DNA from: Actinomycetes bacterium
GTDB taxonomy: Bacteria > Actinomycetota > Acidimicrobiia > Acidimicrobiales > Palsa-688
Assembly: GCA_021838445.1 (NCBI GenBank)
Contig: JAKCDU010000028.1
Location: 1 to 42,046, forward strand
DNA length: 42,046 bases
Direction: 5' to 3'
The notes beneath the pieces are model-generated. The model was not told where the DNA came from. It saw only the letters and a list, made by a program, of their open reading frames with translations, and did not search any database. The translations under genes were made by a program, and so were the position numbers. Shown in pieces: positions 15,162-23,802 of the stretch. Position 1 is the first letter of the stretch, and each line of letters begins with the position of its first letter.

Positions 15162-15752
15162 ATGACGGGAACAGTGGATGGACGGACGGCGAGACGGGAC
15201 CGCAACCGCAACGAAGTGGTGGAGGCCGCCCTCGCGCTGGTCGAGGAGGGAGTGGTCGACCCGTCGGTCGATCAGCTCACGGCCCGCTCGGGACTTTCGG
15301 CGCGCTCGATCTTCCGGTACTTCGAGGGCCTCGACGACCTGCGCAGGGCCGTCATCCGGAGCCATTTCGAGCGCCTGAGGCCGCTGCTGGAAGCTCCCAA
15401 CGCCGGGGAGGGAGACCTCGACAGCCGCATCAAGCGCTTCGTCGACTCCCGCCTCAAGTTCAATGAGGCCGCCGCCGGTCCGGCCCGTACCGCGCAGGTC
15501 CGGGCCCATGTGGCTCCCTTCATCGCCGAGGACATCCAGGCCTTCCGCCAGGAGCTCGACGCGTCGGTGCGCCAGCATTTCGCCCCTGAGCTGAAGGCCA
15601 GGGGACGGGCCGAGGCCGAGGACCTGACCATCCTGATCAACGTGCTGGTCTCGTTCGAGGGCTGGGACCTGATGGTCCGCGACCACCAGCGGTCCCGGAC
15701 CCAAATTCGCCGGGCCTGGACCCTGGCCCTCCATTCGCTACTGACCCGCTGA
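15162..15752 (+). CDS. TetR/AcrR family transcriptional regulator
   Basis: This 196-aa protein has an N-terminal TetR helix-turn-helix (residues ~12-58): NEVVEAALALVEEG, then DQLTARSGLSARSIFRYFEGLDDL with the recognition helix. The rest is a helical ligand-binding and dimerisation domain (RFVDSRLKFNEAAAG, ILINVLVSFEGWDLMV). The ligand is unknown. The ATG at 15162 has no ribosome-binding site but a TAGACT box 7 bases upstream. The inverted repeat over its promoter suggests self-repression. Possible other targets are the LCP gene before it and the ABC-F gene after it (convergent). Confidence 0.92.
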   Translation: MTGTVDGRTARRDRNRNEVVEAALALVEEGVVDPSVDQLTARSGLSARSIFRYFEGLDDLRRAVIRSHFERLRPLLEAPNAGEGDLDSRIKRFVDSRLKFNEAAAGPARTAQVRAHVAPFIAEDIQAFRQELDASVRQHFAPELKARGRAEAEDLTILINVLVSFEGWDLMVRDHQRSRTQIRRAWTLALHSLLTR

Positions 15753-15790
15753 AGCCCCGCCGGACCCGCCCCGGCCGGCCGTCGCCGCGC

Positions 15791-17578
15791 TCAGCGCGAC
15801 GACTCCGCTTCTTCGGCCACCTCCAGCCAGCGCTCCTCGGCCGCCTCGAGCTGCTCCTGGGCCACCGCCAGCTCGCGGCTGGCCCGGGCCAGGGCCTCGT
15901 GGCCCGAGGCCGCCTCGAGCGCCTGGAGGAGACGGTCGCGCTCCCGGGTCAGGCGGGCCATCTCCTTGTCGAGGCGCCGCAGCTCGAAGCCGACGGTGGT
16001 GGCCGACCGCCCCGGTGACGACGACCGGCCCGAAGGACCGCCCTTCCCCGGGCCCGACGGGGACGATTGACCGTCCCCGCCGGGCCCGGGGGTGCCGGCC
16101 GGTCCTGACGCCGGCTCGCCCACCGACGCCGTGGCCTCGGCGATCCACACCGGCAGGCCCCCGGCCATCGCCGCCAGGCGACCACTTCGGCAGGCCACCA
16201 GGCGGTCGGTGACCCGGTCGAGGAACGTGCGGTCGTGGCTGACCGTCACCACCGCACCCGGCCAGCCGTCGAGGAACTCCTCGAGCGACCGCAGCGTGTC
16301 GAGGTCGAGGTCGTTGGTCGGCTCGTCCAGCAGCAGGACGTTGGGCCGCGACGCCAGGACCAGCAGCAGCTGGAGCCGGCGCCGCTCCCCACCCGACAGG
16401 GTACCGACGGTGGCCCACGGCAGCTCGCCGGTGAACCAGAACCGCTCCATGAGCCGGATGTCGACGGGGTCACCCGGAGCCCGGAAGGGACCGGCCACCA
16501 GGTCGCGCACCCGGGCCCCTGGGTCGAGCTCGCGGCTGTGCTGGCTGTAGTGGCCGGTTACGACGGTGTCACCCCTATCGACCGACCCCGCCGTCGGGCT
16601 GAGCGCGCCGTCCAATATCTGCAGCAGCGTGGTCTTGCCCGAGCCATTGGCACCCACCACGGCCAGGCGCTCCTGGCGGTCGATCGACAGCGAAACGCCC
16701 GCCAGTACCGGCCCCGAGGCGCCCTCGTAGGAATAGGAGACGCCATCCAACTCGATCACCTTGGAGCCCAGGCGAGGGGTCCCGAAGGAGAGGTCCAGCG
16801 CGCCGGCTCGGGCCTCGGCCTCCGGGCGCCCCGAGACCAAGCGGCGGGCCGCCTCGACGCGGGCCTGCGGCTTGCGGGTACGGGCCGGGGCCCCCCGGCG
16901 CAGCCAGGCCAGCTCGGAGCGGGCCAGGTTGCGTCGGACCGACTCGGCCTCGACCGCTTTCTCCTCGCGCTCGGCGCGCCCTTCCAGGTACCGGGCGTAG
17001 CCCCCTTCGTGGACGTAGGCCCGGCCCCGGTCCAGCTCGATCATGCGGGTGGTGACCCGATCGAGCAGGTGCCGGTCGTGGCTGACCATCACCACTCCCC
17101 CGGCGAAGCGCGCCAGCCACGCCTCCAGCCACGCCACCGCGCCCAGGTCGAGATGGTTGGTGGGCTCGTCGAGGACCAGCATCTCGGCCGGGGTGGCCAG
17201 CACGCCCGCCAGCGCCACGCGCTTGGCCTGACCGCCCGACAGCTCGGCCACCGGCCGCTCCAGCTGGCGGCCCATGCCGAGGCGGTCCAAGATGGCCTCC
17301 CCCTCCCATCCCCCACCGACGCAGTGGCCGACCGTGCCGGAGGACAGAGCAGCGTCCTGGTCGAGGACCCCCACTCGGACCCCGCGGCCCCGCCGGACCA
17401 CCCCGGTATCGGGCTCGATCCGTCCCGACAGCACCCGGAGCAGGGTCGACTTCCCGGTGCCGTTGATGCCGACCACACCGACCCGGTCGCCATCCGACAC
17501 GGTGAGGGACAGGCCTGAGAAGAGGACCCGGTCCGAGCGCGACACGCCCACCCCTGCCGCATCGACCAGCACCGTCAC
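15791..17578 (-). CDS. ABC-F family ATPase with C-terminal coiled coil (Uup-like)
   Basis: The 595-aa product has two ABC ATPase domains and no membrane segments, the ABC-F layout. Domain 1: GINGTGKST, LSGGQAKR, LVLDEPTNHLDL. The interdomain linker is Arg/Glu-rich (residues ~215-265). Domain 2: GANGSGKTT, LSGGERRR, LLLDEPTNDLDL. A Gly/Ser/Pro-rich stretch (~475-520) leads to a coiled coil (~525-590, ELRRLDKEMARLTRERDRLL) like the nucleic-acid-binding tail of Uup. ABC-F proteins act on ribosomes, in translation quality control or antibiotic protection. The GTG at 17578 is the best start; the frame to 18016 is a shadow. Confidence 0.92.
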   Translation of the reverse strand: MTVLVDAAGVGVSRSDRVLFSGLSLTVSDGDRVGVVGINGTGKSTLLRVLSGRIEPDTGVVRRGRGVRVGVLDQDAALSSGTVGHCVGGGWEGEAILDRLGMGRQLERPVAELSGGQAKRVALAGVLATPAEMLVLDEPTNHLDLGAVAWLEAWLARFAGGVVMVSHDRHLLDRVTTRMIELDRGRAYVHEGGYARYLEGRAEREEKAVEAESVRRNLARSELAWLRRGAPARTRKPQARVEAARRLVSGRPEAEARAGALDLSFGTPRLGSKVIELDGVSYSYEGASGPVLAGVSLSIDRQERLAVVGANGSGKTTLLQILDGALSPTAGSVDRGDTVVTGHYSQHSRELDPGARVRDLVAGPFRAPGDPVDIRLMERFWFTGELPWATVGTLSGGERRRLQLLLVLASRPNVLLLDEPTNDLDLDTLRSLEEFLDGWPGAVVTVSHDRTFLDRVTDRLVACRSGRLAAMAGGLPVWIAEATASVGEPASGPAGTPGPGGDGQSSPSGPGKGGPSGRSSSPGRSATTVGFELRRLDKEMARLTRERDRLLQALEAASGHEALARASRELAVAQEQLEAAEERWLEVAEEAESSR

Positions 17579-17600
17579 CCGATCACCGCCTGGCAACCTA
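17575..17600 (-). promoter_or_regulatory. -10 box and 3-codon ORF overlapping the ABC-F start
   Basis: TAGGTT (17600-17595, minus strand) is 8 bases before a GTG that opens the tiny ORF GTG-ATC-GGG-TGA (17586-17575). The main GTG (17578-17576) lies inside its end. AGGCGG upstream could instead be a ribosome-binding site for the main start. Confidence 0.35.
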
Positions 17601-17649
17601 CCCCGAACCGCCGGTGCCGCGGCCCGAGGCGCACCGAGCGAGCGGCCCG

Positions 17650-17683
17650 GGGAGCACCGGCCACCCGGGAGCACCGGCGGCCC
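17650..17683. repeat. 17-bp direct repeat, two copies
   Basis: Copies 17650-17666 and 17667-17683 share GGGAGCACCGGC and differ at two later positions. They lie in the 237-base divergent gap between the ABC-F and GGDEF-EAL genes. Apart from the ABC-F promoter and this repeat, I see nothing in that gap. Confidence 0.5.
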
Positions 17684-17815
17684 GCGACCTGCCCCCCTTC
17701 CGGTTTTTCGGGGGCGGGCAGACTTGTCGAAGGACATTCCATTACGTCGGCCCGGCGGGGAGCCGTCCCGGGCGGGGCATCCGTTCAGTGCCGCAGGCCA
17801 CACGCCGAACCTCAC

Positions 17816-20050
17816 ATGGTGGTACGAGTAGCTAAAACCGGACGCGAGCGGGCGCGCAACGTCATCTTTGCGGTGGTGACCGTCGCAGTGGTCGTCAGCG
17901 AGTTCCTGCTTCTCACCTACGTCTACGACCGACCGATACCGATCCGCAACCAGGTGGCCGTGGCCAGCCGTCTCGAGGGGCAGCTGGGCCAGTCGGCCTC
18001 GGAGCCGGCCGCCCAACTGCAGGCCACGCTGCAGGGCGGAATCACCGAGCTGGCCGGTGCCGGAGCCGGGGCATCCGATCTACGCGGGCTGCGCCAGGCG
18101 GCCGCCCAGCTCCCCTCTGGTTCCGCCCCCGTATCGGCCCAGCCCGCCCGGGCCGCAGCCGAGCAGCTCCTCGCCCGGCTGGCCCAGCACCAGCGCAGCA
18201 CCGACGCCCGGGCCAAGCTCATCTTCGCCGGTCTATTGTTGGTCGCGTCTACCGGCTGGATGATCTGGTTCCGCCTACTGGTCGCCCGCCACCGGCGCCT
18301 GCAGGAGCGCATCACCGGCCAGGAGGCCCGGATGGAAGGGGACCGCCGCCTGGCCGCACTGGTGCAGAACTCGGCCGACGCCGTCTTCATCTGCGATCTG
18401 GATCTGGTCATCTCGTTCGTCACCCCGTCAGCTCGCCTCGTCAGCGGCTACGACGCTGCCGATCTGGTCGGCCGGAACCTCGGAGCGCTCGTCGTGGAGG
18501 CCGACGCCCCGACGTTCCGCCAGCGGCTCAGCTCCCTATCCGACGGTTCCGAGGCCAGGATCTCGGTGTCGCTCGAGCACGCCAACGGCCGCCATGTCAA
18601 CGCCGAGGGTACGGTGGCCAACCTGACCGGCGACCCGGCGGTGGGGGGCCTGGTCGTTACCCTGCGCGACGTCACCGACCGGGTGCAGCTCGAGCAGGAG
18701 CTGCGCCGGCAGGCCTTCCACGACTCCCTCACCTCTCTGGCCAACCGCCAGCTCTTCGCCGACCGCCTGGCCCACGCCCTAACCCGATCCGAACGGACCG
18801 GCTCCCAGCTGGTCGTGCTGTTCTGCGACCTGGACGAGTTCAAGAACGTCAACGACAGCCTGGGCCACAGCGCCGGGGACCAGGTCCTGGTCGAGATCGC
18901 CCGGCGGGCCAAGGAAGCCCTGCGCTCGTCGGACACCATCGCCCGCCTGGGCGGTGACGAGTTCGCCATCCTCCTGGAGGACACCGACCTGGCGGTGGCT
19001 CACGGCATCGCCACCAAGCTGCTCGACGCCATCGCCCGACCCATGACCGTCGACGGGAGCGAGCTCACCATCCGGGCCAGCATCGGATTGGCCGGCAACG
19101 ACGGCAGTGCAACTACCAACGAGGACCTGCTGCGCAACGCCGACGTGGCCATGTACCTCGCCAAGGACCGCGGCAAGGGGACCACGGCCGTGTACCAGCC
19201 CCAGCTGCACGCCGCCGCCCTCGAACGCCTGCAGGTGCGCGCCGAGCTACAGAGAGCCATCAGGAACGACGAGCTGGTGTTGCACTATCAGCCGACCGTC
19301 GAGCTGCGCAACGGGCAGGTCTCGGGCTTCGAGGCCCTGGTGCGCTGGAGCCACCCCACGCGCGGCCTGCTCGGACCGGGCGAGTTCATCCCGGTGGCCG
19401 AGCAGTCGGGCCTGATCCACCCCCTCGGGAGCTGGGTGCTGCGCGAAGCGTGCGAGGCCGCCGCCCGCATGTTCCCCAAAGCCCCGGCCGGACGCCGCCT
19501 GACCATGTCGGTGAACGTGGCCACTCCACAGCTCGGGCGGCGCGACTTCGTCGACGAGGTCATGGGCGTCCTGTCCGACAGCGGGCTTCCACCGGCCCAG
19601 CTGACCCTCGAGATCACCGAGAGCGCCCTCCTGCGGGACCTCGATCTGATCGTCCACCGCCTCGAAGCGCTCAGGGGCGCCGGGGTGCGGATCTCCATCG
19701 ACGACTTCGGCACCGGATACAGTTCGCTGGCCTACCTGCGCAATCTCCCCGTCGACATCTTGAAGGTGGACAAAGCCTTCGTGGACCGTCTCACCACCGA
19801 CTCCAAGGACGCCGCCCTCACCTCGGCCATCCTCGCCATGAGCTCCAGCCTCAACCTGGCGACAGTGGCCGAAGGAGTGGAGGATTCCTCCCAGGCCAAG
19901 TGGCTCTCCGACGCCCGCTGCCAGTACGGGCAGGGCTACCTCTGGTCGCGGCCGGTCCCCTTCGAGCAGGCCCAGGACCTGCTGCGCCAGAACGGTTCAT
20001 CTGTCATCGCCGAGGCCGTGCCCCACAGCCGCGTCAGGGCGGCGTCGTGA
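17816..20050 (+). CDS. Membrane PAS-GGDEF-EAL protein (cyclic di-GMP turnover)
   Basis: The 744-aa protein has two membrane segments (residues ~16-38 and ~135-158) around a ~95-residue extracellular helical sensor, then a PAS domain (~175-295), GGDEF (~305-460) and EAL (~480-735). The diguanylate cyclase motif RLGGDEF is intact, and an RSSD inhibitory site lies five residues before it. The phosphodiesterase motifs are also complete: FEALVRW, LEITESALL, IDDFGTGYSSL, KVDKAF, VAEGVE. Both activities are therefore possible, and the net direction cannot be told. No ribosome-binding site or TANNNT box is evident at ATG 17816, and no cyclic di-GMP riboswitch. Confidence 0.95.
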   Translation: MVVRVAKTGRERARNVIFAVVTVAVVVSEFLLLTYVYDRPIPIRNQVAVASRLEGQLGQSASEPAAQLQATLQGGITELAGAGAGASDLRGLRQAAAQLPSGSAPVSAQPARAAAEQLLARLAQHQRSTDARAKLIFAGLLLVASTGWMIWFRLLVARHRRLQERITGQEARMEGDRRLAALVQNSADAVFICDLDLVISFVTPSARLVSGYDAADLVGRNLGALVVEADAPTFRQRLSSLSDGSEARISVSLEHANGRHVNAEGTVANLTGDPAVGGLVVTLRDVTDRVQLEQELRRQAFHDSLTSLANRQLFADRLAHALTRSERTGSQLVVLFCDLDEFKNVNDSLGHSAGDQVLVEIARRAKEALRSSDTIARLGGDEFAILLEDTDLAVAHGIATKLLDAIARPMTVDGSELTIRASIGLAGNDGSATTNEDLLRNADVAMYLAKDRGKGTTAVYQPQLHAAALERLQVRAELQRAIRNDELVLHYQPTVELRNGQVSGFEALVRWSHPTRGLLGPGEFIPVAEQSGLIHPLGSWVLREACEAAARMFPKAPAGRRLTMSVNVATPQLGRRDFVDEVMGVLSDSGLPPAQLTLEITESALLRDLDLIVHRLEALRGAGVRISIDDFGTGYSSLAYLRNLPVDILKVDKAFVDRLTTDSKDAALTSAILAMSSSLNLATVAEGVEDSSQAKWLSDARCQYGQGYLWSRPVPFEQAQDLLRQNGSSVIAEAVPHSRVRAAS

Positions 20051-20167
20051 GCACACGACCGTCCCTTTAGAACCGGATCTCCCGGCGACCCCGTCGACGC
20101 GGCCTCCCCGCCGGCACAGGACGTAGCCCCGCCCCACCGCCCGACCGGCGCGGTAGAAAGGTTACCC

Positions 20168-21517
20168 GTGCGAAAGATGTGGTCGGCTCTCATCCCCGAC
20201 TGGGCGAACCGCAATTTGCGGTTGATCCTGGCCGCCCGGGTGGCCATGAGCGTGGCCCGGGCCGTCTCTTCGATCGTCACCGCCCTGTACCTCGCGGACA
20301 TCGGCTTCTCAGGTCTCGAGATCGGCGCCCTCTTCGTGGGCGTGACCGTGTTCTCCGCCCTCGTCAGCACCGCCGTCGGACTCCTGGCCGACCGCCGGGG
20401 GCGTAAACCGTTCCTCGTGGTCGTGCCCCTGGTCACCGCCGCCTCCGCCGTGGCCTATGCCGAGACCAGGATCACTGCCCTCCTGTTCGCAGCGGCCGCC
20501 CTGGGCTCGTTCGGACGGGGCTCGGGCGCCGGAGCGGGCAACGTCGGCCCCTACCAGCCAGCCGAGTCGGCCCTGGTCGCCGACAGCACCGCCAGTGACC
20601 ACCGGGCTGCGGCGTTCGGCCGGATCGCCTTTGCCTCCACGGTTGGAGCGCTCGTCGGGGGTCTGCTCGCCGGGCTGGTGCACACCTCCCGCCACATGGG
20701 CGCAGCCGCCGCCACCGCCGCCTTCCGACCGGCTTACCTCTTGGCCGCCGCCCTGGCCGTCGTGGCCGGTGTCGTCGCCATGTTCGTCGAGGAGCCGTCT
20801 CAGTCCCCGGTCGGTGCGGGAGCCCGTCCCGGCTTCCGCTGGCCCCGGCGGTCGTGGCCGGCCCTCTGGCGGTTCTGGGTGACCAACGCAGTCAACGGCG
20901 CCGGCATCGGCCTGTTCGGACCTTTCATCAGCTACTGGTTGTACCGCCGCTACAGCGCCACACCGGGAGCCATCGGTGTGCTGTTCTCCGTCGTCAACCT
21001 CGGCTCGCTCGCGTCCACCCTCGCCGCGGCGCGCATCGCCCGTTTCATCGGAACGGTGCGGGCCATCACGACGGTGCGCGCCCTCGGCGGTGTCCTCCTC
21101 GTCCCGATGGTCGTGGCCCCGACGTTCTGGCTGGCCGGCCTGGTGTACCTGGCGAGGATGATGGTGCAGCGCGTCGGGCTGCCACTCCGCCTGTCCTTCA
21201 CCCAGGACATGGCCCACCCCGACGAGCGGGCCAGCTTCGCCGCCCTCGCCAGCCTTCCCGCCCAGGCGACCATGGCCGGGAGCCAGGCCTTCGCCGGCTA
21301 TCTCTTCGACGACGTCAGCCTCACCGCCCCGTTCGAGTTGGCCGCCGCCTTCCAGGTGCTCAACGCCATCCTCTACACCGTGCTGTTCTCCCGGCGGCCA
21401 CCGCGCCCGATGGACGACGCCCGGGAGGATCATCCCCCCACGACCCCCTCCGGTCCGCGACCCCGATCCTCCACGACGCCGGACCTGCTTTACTCGCCCC
21501 CAGCGCCTGTGACCTGA
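20168..21517 (+). CDS. Major facilitator superfamily transporter
   Basis: This 449-aa membrane protein has about 12 hydrophobic segments. The MFS loop 2-3 motif is LLADRRGRKPFLVV (residues ~73-86). A long cytosolic loop lies mid-protein (EEPSQSPVGAGARPGFRWPRRSW). The C-terminal ~45 residues are Pro/Arg-rich and hydrophilic. It is probably a drug- or metabolite-proton antiporter, but the substrate is unknown. The GTG at 20168 follows AAAGG by 6 bases. It starts 117 bases after the GGDEF-EAL gene; the aldo/keto reductase follows after 23 bases and is probably co-transcribed. Confidence 0.9.
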   Translation: MRKMWSALIPDWANRNLRLILAARVAMSVARAVSSIVTALYLADIGFSGLEIGALFVGVTVFSALVSTAVGLLADRRGRKPFLVVVPLVTAASAVAYAETRITALLFAAAALGSFGRGSGAGAGNVGPYQPAESALVADSTASDHRAAAFGRIAFASTVGALVGGLLAGLVHTSRHMGAAAATAAFRPAYLLAAALAVVAGVVAMFVEEPSQSPVGAGARPGFRWPRRSWPALWRFWVTNAVNGAGIGLFGPFISYWLYRRYSATPGAIGVLFSVVNLGSLASTLAAARIARFIGTVRAITTVRALGGVLLVPMVVAPTFWLAGLVYLARMMVQRVGLPLRLSFTQDMAHPDERASFAALASLPAQATMAGSQAFAGYLFDDVSLTAPFELAAAFQVLNAILYTVLFSRRPPRPMDDAREDHPPTTPSGPRPRSSTTPDLLYSPPAPVT

Positions 21518-21540
21518 ACCGGGCACAACTGGAGAGAGCC

Positions 21541-22542
21541 ATGCAGTTCACCCATCTCGGCCGTACCGGCCTCACCGTCAGCCGACTGTGCCTCGGCACC
21601 ATGAACTTCGGCCCGCTCACCACTCCCGAGGAGTCCTGGGCGGTCATGGACCGCGCCCACGAGATGGGCATCAACTTCTTCGACACGGCCAACCGCTACG
21701 GCGGGGCCATGACCCCTCCCGGGCAGGTCGGAGGGGTCAGCGGAGCGCACCCGGGTTGGACCGAGGAGATCATCGGCGAGTGGTTCGCCCAGGGGGGCGG
21801 CCGCCGAGAGCGCACCGTGCTGGCCACCAAGGTGTACGGAGCCATGGGCGACTGGCCCAACCACGGAAAGCTGTCGGCTCTGAGCATCCGGCGCAACTGC
21901 GAGGACTCGCTACGGCGCCTGCAGACCGATCACATCGACCTCTACCAGATGCACCACGTGGACCGGGACACCCCCTGGGAGGAGATCTGGCAGGCCATGG
22001 GCCAGTTGGTCGACCAGGGCAAGGTGCTCTACGTGGGCTCCTCCAACTTCGCCGGTTGGGACATCGCGGCGGCCAACGAGGCGGCCGCCTCCCGTCACCT
22101 CCTCGGCCTGGTCAGCGAGCAGTCGATATACAACCTGCTCACCCGGGAGATCGAGCTCGAGGTCCTGCCCGCGGCCCGTCACTACGGTGTGGGCGTGATC
22201 CCCTGGAGTCCCCTCGGGGGCGGCCTCCTCGGGGGCGTCCTCGCCGAGGAAGGGCGGCGCCGGCGGGCCGGGCGGGCCCAGGCCCAGGTCGAAGCCAACC
22301 GCGAGAGAATCGCCGCCTACGAGGAGCTCTGCCGCTCCGTCGGGGGGAGGCCGGCCGAAGTGGCCCTGGCCTGGCTCCTGCACCAGCCCGGGGTTACCGC
22401 CCCGATCATCGGCCCGCGCACCCTGGATCAACTCGACCAGTCGGAGAGAGCCGTGGATGTCACCCTCGATGGGGCCACCCTGGAGGAGCTGGACCGCATC
22501 TTCCCCGGCTACAAGCCCGCTCCCGAGCACTACGCCTGGTGA
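21541..22542 (+). CDS. Aldo/keto reductase
   Basis: The 333-aa NADPH-dependent oxidoreductase has a TIM-barrel fold. The catalytic tetrad is in place: Asp and Tyr in FFDTANRYGG, Lys in LATKVYG, His in YQMHHVDR. The cofactor-binding C-terminal part includes IPWSPLGGGLLGG and TAPIIGPRTLDQLDQS. It resembles the YajO/Tas/IolS subgroup of potassium-channel beta-subunit-like AKRs. ATG 21541 has GGAGAG 5 bases upstream. The frame is open well upstream but overlaps the transporter gene and is not used. Confidence 0.93.
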   Translation: MQFTHLGRTGLTVSRLCLGTMNFGPLTTPEESWAVMDRAHEMGINFFDTANRYGGAMTPPGQVGGVSGAHPGWTEEIIGEWFAQGGGRRERTVLATKVYGAMGDWPNHGKLSALSIRRNCEDSLRRLQTDHIDLYQMHHVDRDTPWEEIWQAMGQLVDQGKVLYVGSSNFAGWDIAAANEAAASRHLLGLVSEQSIYNLLTREIELEVLPAARHYGVGVIPWSPLGGGLLGGVLAEEGRRRRAGRAQAQVEANRERIAAYEELCRSVGGRPAEVALAWLLHQPGVTAPIIGPRTLDQLDQSERAVDVTLDGATLEELDRIFPGYKPAPEHYAW

Positions 22543-22572
22543 CCCCGGCCTCGGGCCACCGGGAGAGAACCC

Positions 22573-23721
22573 CTACTGGGCGAGCAGGTTCCGGGCGATC
22601 ACGATGCGCTGGATCTGGTTGGTGCCCTCATAGATCTGGGTGATCTTGGCGTCGCGCATCATCCGCTCGACCGGGAAGTCGGTGGTGTAGCCGTTGCCGC
22701 CGAGCAACTGCACGGCGTCGACGGTCACCTGCATGGCCGTGTCGGAGGCGAAGCACTTGGCCATGGCCCCGATGGTGTTGAGCTCCCCATCGGGATCACC
22801 GTCGTCGATCAGGGCGCACGCCCGGTAGGTCAGGGTGCGGGCCGCTTCGGTCTTCATGGCCATGTCGGCCAGCATGAACTGCAGTCCCTGGTACTCGGCG
22901 ATGGGCTTGCCGAAGGTCTGCCGCTGCTTCATGTAGGTCCGGGCCACGTCGATGGCCCCTTGGGCGATCCCGACCGCCTGGGCGGCGATGGCCGGCCGGG
23001 TCCGGTCCAGCGTGTGCATGGCGATCGTGAACCCCTGGCCCTCCCGACCCAGCAGGTTGGCGGCGGGTACCCGCACGTCATCGAGGATGACCTCCCCGGT
23101 GGGGCTGCCGTGGATGCCGAGCTTGTGCTCCAGCTTGCCTATCTGCAGGCCCATGCGCTTCTCGACGATGAACGCGCTCACGCCGCGCGCTCCGGCCGTG
23201 GGGTCGGTCTTGGCGAAGACGACGTACACGTCGGATATCCCGGCGTTGGTGATCCACTGCTTGCGGCCGTTGAGCACGTAGAAGTCCCCATCCCGGACCG
23301 CCCGGGTGGTCATGGCGGCCACGTCGCTGCCGGCGTCGACCTCCGAGAGGCAGTAGCTGCCCTGGCTCTCCCCCCGGGCGATGGGCGCCAGATAGCGGGC
23401 CTTCTGCTCCTCGTTACCCCAGTTCACCACCGGGGTGGTGGACAGCCCGTTGATGCCCATCATCAGGCTCGTCGACGCGCAGACCCGGGCCAACTCCTCG
23501 ACCATGATGGCCTGGGTCACGTGGTCGGCCCCCGAGCCGCCGTAGGCCTCCGGAATGTTCATCCCGGGGAGGTCCATGGACAGGCAGTCCTTGAAATTGT
23601 CCCAACTGAATTCGCCGGTAGCGTCCACCTCGGCGGCGCGGGGGGCGATGCGCGTCTCGGCGAGGTGGCGGATGGCCGTCCGGAAGGACTTCTGCTCTTC
23701 ACTCAGGGTGATCGACTGCAC
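22573..23721 (-). CDS. Acyl-CoA dehydrogenase, short/medium-chain type
   Basis: The 382-aa FAD enzyme makes the alpha,beta double bond in acyl-CoA, passing electrons to an electron-transfer flavoprotein. Signatures: [11 protein letters not shown] (FAD binding), [46 protein letters not shown], and catalytic Glu in [10 protein letters not shown]. Length and motifs fit butyryl-CoA dehydrogenase-like enzymes. GTG 23721 has TAGAAT 6 bases upstream, so the mRNA is probably leaderless. Divergent from fabD across an 81-base gap with a 12-bp palindrome, so fatty-acid breakdown and synthesis genes share one control region. Confidence 0.95.
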   Translation of the reverse strand: MQSITLSEEQKSFRTAIRHLAETRIAPRAAEVDATGEFSWDNFKDCLSMDLPGMNIPEAYGGSGADHVTQAIMVEELARVCASTSLMMGINGLSTTPVVNWGNEEQKARYLAPIARGESQGSYCLSEVDAGSDVAAMTTRAVRDGDFYVLNGRKQWITNAGISDVYVVFAKTDPTAGARGVSAFIVEKRMGLQIGKLEHKLGIHGSPTGEVILDDVRVPAANLLGREGQGFTIAMHTLDRTRPAIAAQAVGIAQGAIDVARTYMKQRQTFGKPIAEYQGLQFMLADMAMKTEAARTLTYRACALIDDGDPDGELNTIGAMAKCFASDTAMQVTVDAVQLLGGNGYTTDFPVERMMRDAKITQIYEGTNQIQRIVIARNLLAQ

Positions 23722-23727
23722 GCCCCT

Positions 23728-23743
23728 ATTCTAGGACGTCCTA
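23728..23743. promoter_or_regulatory. Acyl-CoA dehydrogenase -10 box with overlapping palindrome
   Basis: TAGGACGTCCTA (23732-23743) is a perfect 12-bp palindrome. It overlaps the minus-strand -10 box TAGAAT (23733-23728), whose gene starts 6 bases on at 23721. A protein bound here would block the promoter. Confidence 0.5.
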
Positions 23744-23789
23744 CGAAATTTCCCGGTTCTTCGGGATTCCACCGCCGGGACCGGACCAT

Positions 23790-23795
23790 TAGGGT
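23790..23795 (+). promoter_or_regulatory. Putative -10 box of fabD (TAGGGT)
   Basis: TAGGGT ends 7 bases before the ATG at 23803, with no ribosome-binding site between them. The gene is probably leaderless. Confidence 0.45.
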
Positions 23796-23802
23796 CATCC
23801 GG

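Noticed and set aside
17579-17815. Possible cyclic di-GMP riboswitch before the GGDEF-EAL gene
   Set aside because: The conserved core bases of that riboswitch class are absent; only a short direct repeat is present.
22960-23802. N-terminal extension of fabD
   Set aside because: The open frame is antisense to the acyl-CoA dehydrogenase gene; FabD proteins start at LLFPGQGSQ.
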